Part shown: positions 1 to 6,246 of the stretch, one piece after another
How positions within the stretch are numbered: position 1 is the first letter of the stretch
Layout of the letters: each line of letters starts with the position of its first letter
Source of the DNA: Candidatus Jidaibacter sp.
Lineage (GTDB): Bacteria > Pseudomonadota > Alphaproteobacteria > Rickettsiales > Midichloriaceae
Direction of reading: 5' to 3'
DNA: 6,246 nucleotides
NCBI GenBank assembly: GCA_021298045.1
Contig: JAJTHY010000128.1
Coordinates: forward strand, 1 to 6,246
The notes under the pieces: generated by a model
What the model saw: only the letters and a program-made list of their open reading frames with translations
Database searches by the model: none
Told to the model about the DNA's origin: nothing
Program-made: the position numbers and the translations under genes

Positions 1-57
1 CATATCGGTCTCGCCCGTGCAAAGGTAAATTTTAGTATTGGACTCTATATTTATCAT
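1..57 (-). CDS. tnpB: IS66-family accessory protein TnpB, N-terminal fragment
   Basis: Only the first 19 codons are in the window; the gene continues beyond position 1. The peptide is MINIESNTKIYLCTGETDM. In IS66 TnpB (Orf2) proteins a short variable start is followed by a hydrophobic strand, a Gly and the TDMRK(G/S) motif at about residues 15-22; here the strand KIYLCTG and TDM fall at the same place and the window ends just before the expected RK. TnpB is a small protein of roughly 110-120 residues needed with the DDE transposase TnpC for IS66 transposition, though its exact job is unclear. A purine-rich GGCGGG lies just upstream of the ATG as a poor ribosome binding site. The terminal repeat 63 bp upstream supports the call. 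The forward frame across the same bases is an unrelated shadow. Confidence 0.78.
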   Translation of the reverse strand, partial: MINIESNTKIYLCTGETDM

Positions 58-119
58 GTTCCCGCCAACATTTTTTGTTTGCAAAAACAAGCTTACCTTT
101 TCTTATTGACTTGAATAGT

Positions 120-140
120 CCGCCTTCACTGTACGCTTAC
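120..140 (-). repeat. IS66-type terminal inverted repeat
   Basis: Reading from 140 leftward on the minus strand, the sequence starts GTAAGCGTACAGTG and continues AAGGCGG. The GTAAGCG tip matches what is known of IS66-family ends. The inner limit near 120 is a guess, because the partner repeat lies outside the window. The outer limit at 140 is better supported. Confidence 0.7.
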
Positions 141-205
141 TGCAGAACCTTAAGATTCCTGAATCGAGTGCGGGGGCGGCAATTAAAGGCAAATATTCTG
201 CCATT

Positions 206-2224
206 TTATAACGGCTTGGCTATGGCATTATTTTTGGAGCTAGCAACAAAAGCCATTTCTAGCAAATCTCTATCCATTTCATAATCAAAGATTTTAAAGT
301 CTGGTAGGCCGCTTTGCTTTTTGCCTACTATATCGCCTGGCCCACGCAGCTTAAGATCTTCCTCGGCAATGAAAAATCCATCACTAGAACTTTTCATAAC
401 GTTTAGCCTTTGTTGGCTGATTTTGCCATAATTTTTACCATATATCAATATGCAATAAGATTGCTTATCCCCTCTACCTACACGCCCTCGCAACTGATGT
501 AATTGGGAAAGCCCGAAGCGCTCAGCGTTCTCAATAATCATAATAGTTGCGTCCCTAACATCCACACCTACTTCTATCACTGTGGTTGCAACTATTATTT
601 TATATTCACCATCAATAAATTTCTGCATCACAATCTCACGCTCTTCTTGCTTAATGCGGCCGTGAATTAATCCAATTTTGCCTGGGAATTTTTCTTGTAA
701 GGAATTAAAGCGAGTTTCGCAATGGGCCAAATCCAGCTTTTCTGTTGCTTCGATTAATGGGCAAACCCAATAAACTTTTTCCCCTTTTTCTATCTTAGAG
801 GATAGCGAATTTTCTATATCATCAATTTTTTTATAGGAAATTACGCTGGTTATGATCTCAAGCCTATTGGCAGGTTTTTCGCGTATTACGGATATATCCA
901 TGTCTCCATAATTAGTTAGCTCTAAAGTTCGTGGAATAGGGGTGGCGCTCATCATTATAAAGTCAACTTTATCTCCTTTTGTAACCAGCTGGCGTCTTTG
1001 CTCTACGCCGAATCTGTGTTGTTCATCAATAATTACCATGCGTAAGTTATGATAAATAACCTGCTCTTGGAATAATGCATGAGTTCCTATGATAATTTGC
1101 GCTTTACCAGATGTTATTGCTTGTGTTGCCTCGCGCTTTTCAGCGACTTTCATAGTGCCAAGTAAAATTCTACATTCTACCCCTAATGGCTCAACTAGGT
1201 TAGAAATTGTTTTTGCGTGTTGCAAAGCCAATATTTCGGTAGGTACCATCAGCGCTCCCTGTGCGCCAGCCTCCACATAATCCACTAATAAACTTAAAGC
1301 CACCAAAGTTTTACCAGATCCTACATCTCCTTGGATTAATCTTGTAACTTTATTTTCGCCCTTTAAATCTTGCTCTATTTCTGCAATTGTGTTGATTTGA
1401 GAATTGGTTAGTTGAAATGGTAATTGTGCGAGCATTTTGTTTTTCAATTCCCCCGAGAAGTTTAAAGGCTCTCTGATGAAAGATTTTGTTCTCTCTTTGA
1501 GCTTTTTCAGCTTTAATTGATGTGCAAATATCTCATCAAAAGCTAATCTATCTCTGGCGATTTTAGCTGAGTGCACATCACTGGAGCTTTTGGGATTATG
1601 AATGATTTCAAATGCTTTTCTAATAGAAGGCCACCCCTTGGATGCGATTAAATCTTGTGGCAGCCATTCTTTTATCTCCGGCAACTTCCGCAAAATACTT
1701 TTGATAGTTAAGGCAATAAATTTAGAATTAAGGCCTTTAGTAGCTGGATATACCGGTTCAAATTCTGGTATTTTATAGCTTTCATTTGCAGGAACCACAT
1801 TATCTGGATGAATAATGGTTAGGGTGCCGTAGCTTACGTTGCCTTCGCCACTTATAACTAACTCTTGCCCAAGTGGATAGCGAGAGGTTATAAGTTTGCT
1901 TGGTGTATGGAAATAGAGGAGTTCAACTGATTCTCCATCTGCATCGCAGATAATTTTACTAGGTCTGCTGCTTTTGGAGTTTGGAGCAAGATCAAAAGAT
2001 ATGATTTTTACTAGCTTACATATTGAATCACCCGGGGCAATGTCGTGTATCCTAGGATTCATCTTACGTTTTATAATACGATTTGGCATTAGCATCAGCA
2101 AATCGCGCGCGCAGGTTGCGCCAAGCTTTTTATAAAGAGCAGCACGCTTAGGGCCAATGCCTGCAACTTCAGATATTGGTGTGCCTAATAGGGATTTTAC
2201 AATTAAATCTTGCGAGTTACTCAT
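206..2224 (-). CDS. recG: ATP-dependent DNA helicase RecG
   Basis: RecG is a cytosolic monomeric superfamily 2 translocase that remodels stalled replication forks and branch-migrates Holliday junctions. The 672-residue frame is close to the usual length (about 690 in E. coli) and looks complete. The N-terminal wedge region opens with a helix-hairpin-helix-like VAGIGPKRAALYKKLG (20-35) and continues through an OB-fold part to about residue 150. The helicase motifs follow in order: Walker A GDVGSGKT (299-306), PTEILA (328-333), DEQH box (400-403), SATPIPRTL (426-434), IHGR (520-523), TTVIEVGVDV (547-556) and QLRGRVGRG (577-585). The C-terminal LRGPGD...SGLPDF (626-643) is the typical RecG tail. 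No key residue is missing. The ATG at 2224 has no convincing Shine-Dalgarno sequence, but the alignment of the N-terminus supports it. It is divergent from the aminotransferase gene and its stop lies 65 bp from the IS66 end, so the insertion spared it. Confidence 0.97.
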   Translation of the reverse strand: MSNSQDLIVKSLLGTPISEVAGIGPKRAALYKKLGATCARDLLMLMPNRIIKRKMNPRIHDIAPGDSICKLVKIISFDLAPNSKSSRPSKIICDADGESVELLYFHTPSKLITSRYPLGQELVISGEGNVSYGTLTIIHPDNVVPANESYKIPEFEPVYPATKGLNSKFIALTIKSILRKLPEIKEWLPQDLIASKGWPSIRKAFEIIHNPKSSSDVHSAKIARDRLAFDEIFAHQLKLKKLKERTKSFIREPLNFSGELKNKMLAQLPFQLTNSQINTIAEIEQDLKGENKVTRLIQGDVGSGKTLVALSLLVDYVEAGAQGALMVPTEILALQHAKTISNLVEPLGVECRILLGTMKVAEKREATQAITSGKAQIIIGTHALFQEQVIYHNLRMVIIDEQHRFGVEQRRQLVTKGDKVDFIMMSATPIPRTLELTNYGDMDISVIREKPANRLEIITSVISYKKIDDIENSLSSKIEKGEKVYWVCPLIEATEKLDLAHCETRFNSLQEKFPGKIGLIHGRIKQEEREIVMQKFIDGEYKIIVATTVIEVGVDVRDATIMIIENAERFGLSQLHQLRGRVGRGDKQSYCILIYGKNYGKISQQRLNVMKSSSDGFFIAEEDLKLRGPGDIVGKKQSGLPDFKIFDYEMDRDLLEMAFVASSKNNAIAKPL

Positions 2225-2249
2225 ATTGTTAATAATAGATGCTTTGGTG

Positions 2250-2277
2250 ATTTTAACCTACTGCATGCAATTTGCAA
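2250..2277 (-). promoter_or_regulatory. Putative sigma-70-type promoter of recG
   Basis: On the minus strand TTGCAA (2277-2272) and TAAAAT (2255-2250) are separated by 16 bp, and the recG ATG begins 25 bp further on. The -10 element matches consensus at five of six bases and the -35 at four of six. This is a by-eye match in AT-rich DNA. Confidence 0.35.
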
Positions 2278-2280
2278 ATT
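2262..2280. promoter_or_regulatory. Two abutting palindromes in the recG/aminotransferase divergent region
   Basis: TGCATGCA (2262-2269) is a perfect 8-bp palindrome and AATTTGCAAATT (2269-2280) a perfect 12-bp palindrome; they share one base. The second covers the proposed recG -35 element and ends four bases before the proposed -35 of the aminotransferase gene. The position suits an operator acting on both genes, but the regulator is unknown and AT-rich DNA yields chance palindromes. Confidence 0.3.
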
Positions 2281-2283
2281 TTA

Positions 2284-2310
2284 TTGACCAGTGTTACGTG
2301 CTCATATAGT
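2284..2310 (+). promoter_or_regulatory. Putative promoter of the DegT-type aminotransferase gene
   Basis: TTGACC (2284-2289) matches the -35 consensus at five of six bases and TATAGT (2305-2310) matches the -10 at five of six. The 15-bp spacing is shorter than ideal. Transcription would begin near 2317, which leaves room for the GGAG ribosome binding site at 2327-2330 and favours translation from 2337. Confidence 0.4.
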
Positions 2311-2326
2311 TTGATCGCAGAAAAAT

Positions 2327-2330
2327 GGAG
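2327..2330 (+). promoter_or_regulatory. Ribosome binding site deciding the aminotransferase start
   Basis: GGAG lies six bases before the ATG at 2337. The earlier in-frame ATG at 2325 overlaps this site and has only CGCAGAAAA in front of it. This favours the second ATG as the real start. Confidence 0.55.
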
Positions 2331-2336
2331 CATTTT

Positions 2337-3485
2337 ATGGAAAAATTCATACCGTTTGCTTTGCCTGATATTGGTGATGAAGAAATCAATTCGGTAGTCG
2401 AGTGTTTAAGATCTGGTTGGCTCACCACTGGCCCTTATGCTAAAAAATTTGAGGAAAATTTTGCAGCTTATATAGATCCAAAAGCAACTGCAGTTGGCAT
2501 TAATTCTGCAAGTATGGGGTTACTACTAGCGCTTGAAGCATTTGGGGTTAAGCCCGGGGATGAAGTTATAGTGCCTACCTATACTTTTTCTGCCACGGCG
2601 ATGATGCCTGTTCACTTAGGAGCTAAACCCGTTCTTGTAGATGTAGAAGTGGGGTCTTTAAATATTGATCCAGCAAAGATAGAAGCTGCTATAACAGAAA
2701 AAACTAAAGTAATAATACCTGTGCACTTTGCTGGGCTTCCTTGTGATATGGATGCAATAAATGCAATAGCAAAAAAGCATGGAATTAAAGTTTTGGAGGA
2801 TGCTGCGCATGCTTTGCCCACAAAATACAATGATAAATTGATAGGTAATAATAGTAGTGATGCTACAGTTTATAGTTTCTATGCCACAAAAACTATTACG
2901 TCTGGTGAAGGTGGAATGATTCTTACGAGGAATCAAGAGTTGGTGAGTAGAGCCCGCATGATGCGTTTGCATGGCATTTCTCGGGATGTGTTTGATCGCT
3001 ATGTTTCACCAGGGTCTAAATGGTATTATGAAATTGTTGCGCCGGGCTCTAAATGTAATCTTACTGATCTAGCAGCTGCAATCGGCATAGAGCAACTGAA
3101 AAAATGCGATACCTTCCATAAAAGGCGTAAAAAAATAGCGCAATTTTATTTGGATGAATTTAAAAATTTACCTATTAAGTTGCCAGAATTGCCTAAGGAA
3201 GGGGACGACCATGCATGGCATCTATTTGTCATTAGACTTATGGATAATGTAATTAATAGAGATGCATTTATAACTAAGATGTCAGAAGCAAATATAGGGT
3301 GTAGCGTACATTTTATACCACTGCATTTGCATCCATATTATCAAAAAACATTAGGCTATAAGAGTGGTGATTTCCCTATTGCAGAAAAAGCTTTTAATAA
3401 CGCGGTAAGTTTGCCAATTTACACTAAGATGACAGATGCTGAGGTGGAGCGGGTAGCTAATGCGGTTAAAGTAAAGCTTGGTTAA
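2337..3485 (+). CDS. DegT/DnrJ/EryC1/StrS-family PLP-dependent sugar aminotransferase
   Basis: Members of this family transfer an amino group, usually from glutamate, to a keto group of a nucleotide-linked sugar, making amino sugars for LPS, O-antigen or other surface glycans in the cytosol. The protein has 382 residues from the preferred start (386 from the ATG at 2325). Fold-type I marks, numbered from 2337, are GWLTTGP (27-33), the PLP-phosphate loop around SASMGL (57-62), the pyridine-binding Asp155 in LEDAAHA, the Schiff-base Lys185 in SFYATKT followed by GEGG (190-193), and Asn241 in KCNLTDLAAAIG. All catalytic positions are present. The GWLTTGP start resembles ArnB- and PseC-like enzymes, but the exact sugar cannot be named from sequence alone. 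No other glycan gene is nearby, so it stands alone between two divergent or convergent neighbours. Its TAA overlaps the stop of the transporter gene by four bases, and no terminator lies between them. Confidence 0.93.
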   Translation: MEKFIPFALPDIGDEEINSVVECLRSGWLTTGPYAKKFEENFAAYIDPKATAVGINSASMGLLLALEAFGVKPGDEVIVPTYTFSATAMMPVHLGAKPVLVDVEVGSLNIDPAKIEAAITEKTKVIIPVHFAGLPCDMDAINAIAKKHGIKVLEDAAHALPTKYNDKLIGNNSSDATVYSFYATKTITSGEGGMILTRNQELVSRARMMRLHGISRDVFDRYVSPGSKWYYEIVAPGSKCNLTDLAAAIGIEQLKKCDTFHKRRKKIAQFYLDEFKNLPIKLPELPKEGDDHAWHLFVIRLMDNVINRDAFITKMSEANIGCSVHFIPLHLHPYYQKTLGYKSGDFPIAEKAFNNAVSLPIYTKMTDAEVERVANAVKVKLG

Positions 3486-4786
3486 ATAATATTAGCTTGT
3501 CTTCTTCCAAGCGTAGAGAGTTGTTTCCTCCTAATTACAGAGCAAATAAGTGTTGTAATTGTTACTGAGCAAACAGTCATAAAATAGTAAGCAATTGCTT
3601 CAACGCTTCCCGCCGTATCAATGAGCCACATAGAAATGATAGGGGCTGCGCCACCAAAAGCTATGGAAGTGAAGTTCCAGCAAAATGCCACACTTGTTGC
3701 TCTAATATTAGTTGGGAAAGAAGATGCTACAAGTGGGTTTAGCGTTCCTTCAGTCATCCCCATTAATGTGCCAAACAAAATACACATGGTTAGTATATGC
3801 AATGCATTCCCGCTTGCAAGTGCCATAATAAATGGATGCGCTGATACAAACATTATTATTACACCAACTAATATAATATGCCGTCTATTGATTTTATCTG
3901 ATAAATACCCAAAAACTACTGTAGAAATTGTATAGCTAATAACTGTAATCAAGCTAAAAACGTTGGCTGTTTTGGTATCGAAGTGCAGGAAATCTATCAT
4001 CATCGTCTTGCCAAAAACAAACACAACAAAGAAAGCAACCTGAGTTGTAAGGAATATGCCAAATAAGTTGGCTAAAGTTGCTTTATGGTTTTTTAGCATT
4101 TCAAAGAATGGGTTTCTCACAAGCTTGCTAGTTTCTTTTATTTTGTTAAAATCGATAGATTCAAGTAAATTAAGTCTCATATAAAAAGCAACTATGCCAC
4201 CAAGTACACTTATAAAAAATGGTATTCTCCATGCGAATGAATAAACTTGCTCCTTTGTGGCTAAAGACTCTACAGTTAGTATGGTAAGTGAGCTTAGAAT
4301 TAGCCCGAATCCAACGCCGGTAAGCGCAAGAGACCCATAGAACCCACGTTTATGATGCGGTACCGATTCATATAAATAAACGCATGAAGCGCCAAACTCA
4401 CCTCCTAGCGCAATACCTTGAGTCATTCTAAAGAGAACTAACAATATAGGGGCAAGTATACCTATTTGTTCATAAGTGGGTAATAACCCTATGCATAGTG
4501 TAGGCACTGACATCAAAAACATGGTGATGGTAAGCATTTTTTTTCTACTGTATTTATCACCTATATAACCAAAAATAATTCCACCAATTGGCCTAGCAGC
4601 AAGTCCTATAGCAAAGGTAGCGAATGCGAGTAGAGTGCCTATAAATTTGTTTTCAAGAGGAAAAAATAAAGCGCCAATTACCGAAGTAAAGTAGGCGTAA
4701 ATCATATACTCATACCATTCTAGAATATTACCTACGGATGAGGCAATGATAGATTTAGCAATGTTTTGCGATTTGCTTGATTTCAT
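3482..4786 (-). CDS. MFS transporter, metabolite:H+ symporter type (ProP/KgtP/ShiA-like)
   Basis: A proton-coupled inner-membrane carrier; this subfamily takes up proline/betaine, 2-oxoglutarate, citrate or shikimate, and the substrate here cannot be told. From the ATG at 4786 it has 434 residues with about twelve hydrophobic segments and a polar central loop near residues 205-236. Signature stretches are GNILEWYEY (19-27), typical of the subfamily; motif A GYIGDKYSRKK (73-83); RMTQGIALGGEFG (120-132); a second motif-A copy GYLSDKINRRH (293-303) in the C-terminal half; and FPTNIRA (357-363). Length and motif order are those of an intact transporter. The frame extends upstream to ATG 4798 and GTG 4813; none has a clear Shine-Dalgarno sequence. 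I chose 4786 because the extra residues precede the usual short N-terminus. It is convergent with the aminotransferase gene and divergent from mutS. Annotations in Rickettsiales often call such proteins proline/betaine transporters. Confidence 0.9.
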   Translation of the reverse strand: MKSSKSQNIAKSIIASSVGNILEWYEYMIYAYFTSVIGALFFPLENKFIGTLLAFATFAIGLAARPIGGIIFGYIGDKYSRKKMLTITMFLMSVPTLCIGLLPTYEQIGILAPILLVLFRMTQGIALGGEFGASCVYLYESVPHHKRGFYGSLALTGVGFGLILSSLTILTVESLATKEQVYSFAWRIPFFISVLGGIVAFYMRLNLLESIDFNKIKETSKLVRNPFFEMLKNHKATLANLFGIFLTTQVAFFVVFVFGKTMMIDFLHFDTKTANVFSLITVISYTISTVVFGYLSDKINRRHIILVGVIIMFVSAHPFIMALASGNALHILTMCILFGTLMGMTEGTLNPLVASSFPTNIRATSVAFCWNFTSIAFGGAAPIISMWLIDTAGSVEAIAYYFMTVCSVTITTLICSVIRRKQLSTLGRRQANII

Positions 4787-4822
4787 AAGTATTAGCATTT
4801 GCGATATAGGCACTTCCGAACG

Positions 4823-4847
4823 TATATATCAGATAAGTTGATTGCAA
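4823..4847 (-). promoter_or_regulatory. Putative extended -10 promoter of the MFS transporter gene
   Basis: The minus strand has TGATATATA (4831-4823), an extended -10 with the TG dinucleotide one base before TATATA, and TTGCAA (4847-4842) upstream at a 13-bp spacing that is too short for a normal -35. Transcription would start near 4815, just before the GTG at 4813, which argues for one of the internal ATG codons as start. Confidence 0.3.
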
Positions 4848-4889
4848 GAAATATATTTTAAAAATGGTTTTATTTAATGAGTAGCATAT

Positions 4890-4895
4890 TATAAT
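4890..4895 (+). promoter_or_regulatory. Putative -10 element of mutS
   Basis: A perfect TATAAT lies 27 bp before the mutS ATG. No good -35 is seen at the usual distance; only TGGTTT/GTTTTA occur near 4865-4872. The surrounding DNA is very AT-rich, so chance matches are likely. Confidence 0.4.
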
Positions 4896-4922
4896 CGCTT
4901 TTGGATAAATAAGTGTAGTGTA

Positions 4923-6246
4923 ATGAAGTCTCAAAATAATTTATTTAGTTCAAGTAAAGCCTGCAATTTAACGCCAATGATGCAGCAATATTTAAGCATT
5001 AAAGCTGAGCATCAAGATTGTTTGTTGTTTTATAGACTAGGTGATTTCTATGAGCTGTTCTTTGAAGATGCAACAATTGCGGCGCCAATATTAGATGTTG
5101 TACTCACTAAGCGTGGAAAATCTGAGGATGATCATATTCCTATGTGCGGAGTGCCATACCACAGCTCTAACCCATATATAGCAAAGCTGCTAAAAGCTGG
5201 TTTTAAAATTGCAGTATGTGAACAACTTGAAAGCCCAGCGGAAGCTAAAAAGCGTGGCCCTAAGTCAGTAGTGAGGCGAGAAGTTGTTAGAATTATAACT
5301 CCAGGCACAATACTGGAAGATCATTTGTTGGAAAGTAACCAAGACCAAAACTTAGTAGGAATTCATTTGCTAGATGATGATTTGAGTATTAGTTCTGTCG
5401 ATATCACAACTGGTAAATTGATTTTGCAGAAGTCATCTAGGCAGTCAATTGCTAATGATCTCATAAGGCTAAAGCCCAGAGAAATTCTACTAGCTGATAA
5501 AACTTTTAACGATCCTATCATCAGAAAAGCACTTGATCATTATAAATCAATACTTTCACTACGGGCAGACTCTCTATTCAGCAGCGCACGTGCAGCAGAA
5601 AAAATTAAACAGTTTTATGGCATATTGTCATTGGATTCTTTAGGTCACTTGGATGCAGGGGAGATAATTGCGCTTGGCTCACTGCTTGAATACATAAGCT
5701 ACACACAAAAAGGAATTAAGCCGCGCTTAGAAAAACCTCGTAAATTAAATGCGTCTCACTATTTGGAAATAGATTGTGCTACTAGAAGAAATTTGGAAAT
5801 AACGGAATCGATTAGTGGAGACAGAAAAAAATCTGTAATGAACATAATTGATAAAACTATTACTTCTATGGGGAGCAGATTATTTGAGCACCACATAGCT
5901 TTTCCTCTTACCAACCCAGCAGCGATCAATAAAAGGTTGGATGTGGTTGAGTTTTTTATCCGTAATGAAACGGTGATTAACCCACTGCGTGAATTGTTAA
6001 AGTCAATGCCAGATCTGGAGCGTTTAGTTGGGAAAATTTTTGCAGAGCGTGCGCACTTTCAAGATTTTATTATGATTAGGGATGGTTTAAAATGCGCGCT
6101 AAGCATTGCGGATACTTTGCGTGTTTACAGTGAATCTCTTCCGGATATTTTAAAGATTGCTCTTAATCAAATAGGTGATTTCTCTGATGTCTTGGAGATT
6201 CTTGCAAGAGCGCTGGTTGCAAATATTATGGATGTGCAAAATCAAC
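4923..6246 (+). CDS. mutS: DNA mismatch repair protein MutS (N-terminal half, runs off window)
   Basis: MutS recognises base mismatches and small loops as a clamp-like dimer and recruits MutL. The first 441 codons are present with no stop; the ATPase domain, beyond about residue 580 in the family, lies outside the window. Domain I starts with TPMMQQYLSIK (17-27), very like E. coli, and has the mismatch-reading GDFYELFFEDA, where Phe42 and Glu44 match E. coli Phe36 and Glu38. PMCGVPYHS (73-81) and ITPGT (125-129) follow. The connector domain has SVDITTGKL (158-166). Domain III opens with IDCATRRNLEITESISGDRKK (283-303 region), then SMGSRLFEHHIAFPLTNPAAI (315-335 region) and PDLERLV (363-369). 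This fits MutS1, not MutS2, which lacks the mismatch domain. The ATG at 4923 has no strong ribosome binding site, yet the spacing to the conserved PMMQQY agrees with homologues. It is divergent from the transporter gene. Confidence 0.97.
   Translation, partial: MKSQNNLFSSSKACNLTPMMQQYLSIKAEHQDCLLFYRLGDFYELFFEDATIAAPILDVVLTKRGKSEDDHIPMCGVPYHSSNPYIAKLLKAGFKIAVCEQLESPAEAKKRGPKSVVRREVVRIITPGTILEDHLLESNQDQNLVGIHLLDDDLSISSVDITTGKLILQKSSRQSIANDLIRLKPREILLADKTFNDPIIRKALDHYKSILSLRADSLFSSARAAEKIKQFYGILSLDSLGHLDAGEIIALGSLLEYISYTQKGIKPRLEKPRKLNASHYLEIDCATRRNLEITESISGDRKKSVMNIIDKTITSMGSRLFEHHIAFPLTNPAAINKRLDVVEFFIRNETVINPLRELLKSMPDLERLVGKIFAERAHFQDFIMIRDGLKCALSIADTLRVYSESLPDILKIALNQIGDFSDVLEILARALVANIMDVQNQ

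Larger units (their letters stand above)
1..140 (-). mobile_element. IS66-family insertion sequence, left end (partial)
   Basis: The minus strand read from 140 begins GTAAGCGTACAGTGAA, which fits the GTAAGCG tip known for IS66-family terminal repeats, and 83 bp further in starts a reading frame with the N-terminal signature of the IS66 accessory protein TnpB. Together these place the outer boundary of the element at 140, with the rest beyond position 1. Between tip and tnpB there is no room for the usual tnpA gene, so this looks like a tnpB-first member or an internally deleted copy. The leader holds a second GTAAGC (minus strand, 96-91) and a small AT-rich hairpin at 75-90 (6-bp stem, GCAA loop). 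IS66 elements generally make 8-bp target duplications; the candidate flank is TGCAGAAC at 141-148. The other end is not visible, so completeness and activity cannot be judged. Confidence 0.8.

Noticed and set aside
1..114. Forward open frame whose SIGLYIYHVPA resembles the C-terminal part of acyltransferase-3 (OafA-like) membrane proteins
   Set aside because: The resemblance is to one short hydrophobic motif, and the frame stops 15 residues later without the expected last membrane helix. The minus strand gives a better-placed TnpB start with an IS66 end beside it, which explains the same bases.
181..202. Possible recG terminator: minus-strand GGCA/TGCC stem followed by TTTAATT
   Set aside because: The stem is only four base pairs with a seven-base loop and the T-run is broken, too weak to annotate.
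75..284. Forward 69-codon frame
   Set aside because: It spans the IS boundary and the 3' end of recG, has no family resemblance or ribosome binding site, and is best read as a shadow.
1089..1280. Forward frame inside recG
   Set aside because: Antisense shadow of the helicase core; the minus frame carries all conserved motifs.
2612..2972. Two minus-strand frames inside the aminotransferase gene
   Set aside because: They are rich in Cys, Ile and Ser in the way antisense frames of AT-rich genes are, and they overlap the catalytic region of a clear PLP enzyme.
3621..3935. Forward 104-codon frame inside the transporter gene
   Set aside because: Shadow of the membrane protein on the opposite strand, with no recognisable features.
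1..6246. A new defence, CRISPR, RNA-based or other undescribed multi-gene system
   Set aside because: Apart from the IS66 end, every long frame belongs to a well-known family, intergenic gaps are short, and no repeat array, structured RNA or toxin-antitoxin-like pair was seen on either strand.

Overview
This AT-rich window carries an ordinary chromosomal segment with an insertion-sequence end at its left edge. The proteins look alphaproteobacterial. The combination of AT-rich coding, a metabolite:H+ symporter-type MFS carrier, tight gene ends and an IS66-family element suggests an intracellular or host-associated lineage such as Rickettsiales or Holosporales. That placement is an inference from protein character and composition; no marker gene in the window settles it.

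Layout, left to right. Positions 1-140 are the left end of an IS66-family element: the first 19 codons of tnpB on the minus strand (57 to 1, running off the window), a short leader, and a terminal inverted repeat whose outer tip (GTAAGCG on the minus strand) lies at 140. A 65-bp stretch (141-205) separates the element from recG (206-2224, minus), the branch-migrating DNA helicase, which is complete. recG is divergent from a DegT/DnrJ/EryC1-type PLP-dependent sugar aminotransferase (2337-3485, plus). The intergenic region between them holds plausible back-to-back promoters and two abutting palindromes. The aminotransferase converges on an MFS transporter of the ProP/KgtP/ShiA type (minus, stop at 3482), and the two stop codons overlap in a shared TTAA. 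The transporter is divergent from mutS (from 4923, plus), of which the first 441 codons are present before the window ends.

The genes do not form one pathway. recG and mutS are genome-maintenance genes, while the aminotransferase (probably cell-surface amino-sugar synthesis) and the carrier (compatible solute or organic acid uptake) are single genes between them, each probably transcribed alone. I found no CRISPR array, RNA gene, toxin-antitoxin pair or new multi-gene system. The points most worth a second look are the IS66 junction, which apparently lacks tnpA at this end, a possible gene remnant between the element and recG, and the palindromes between recG and the aminotransferase gene.
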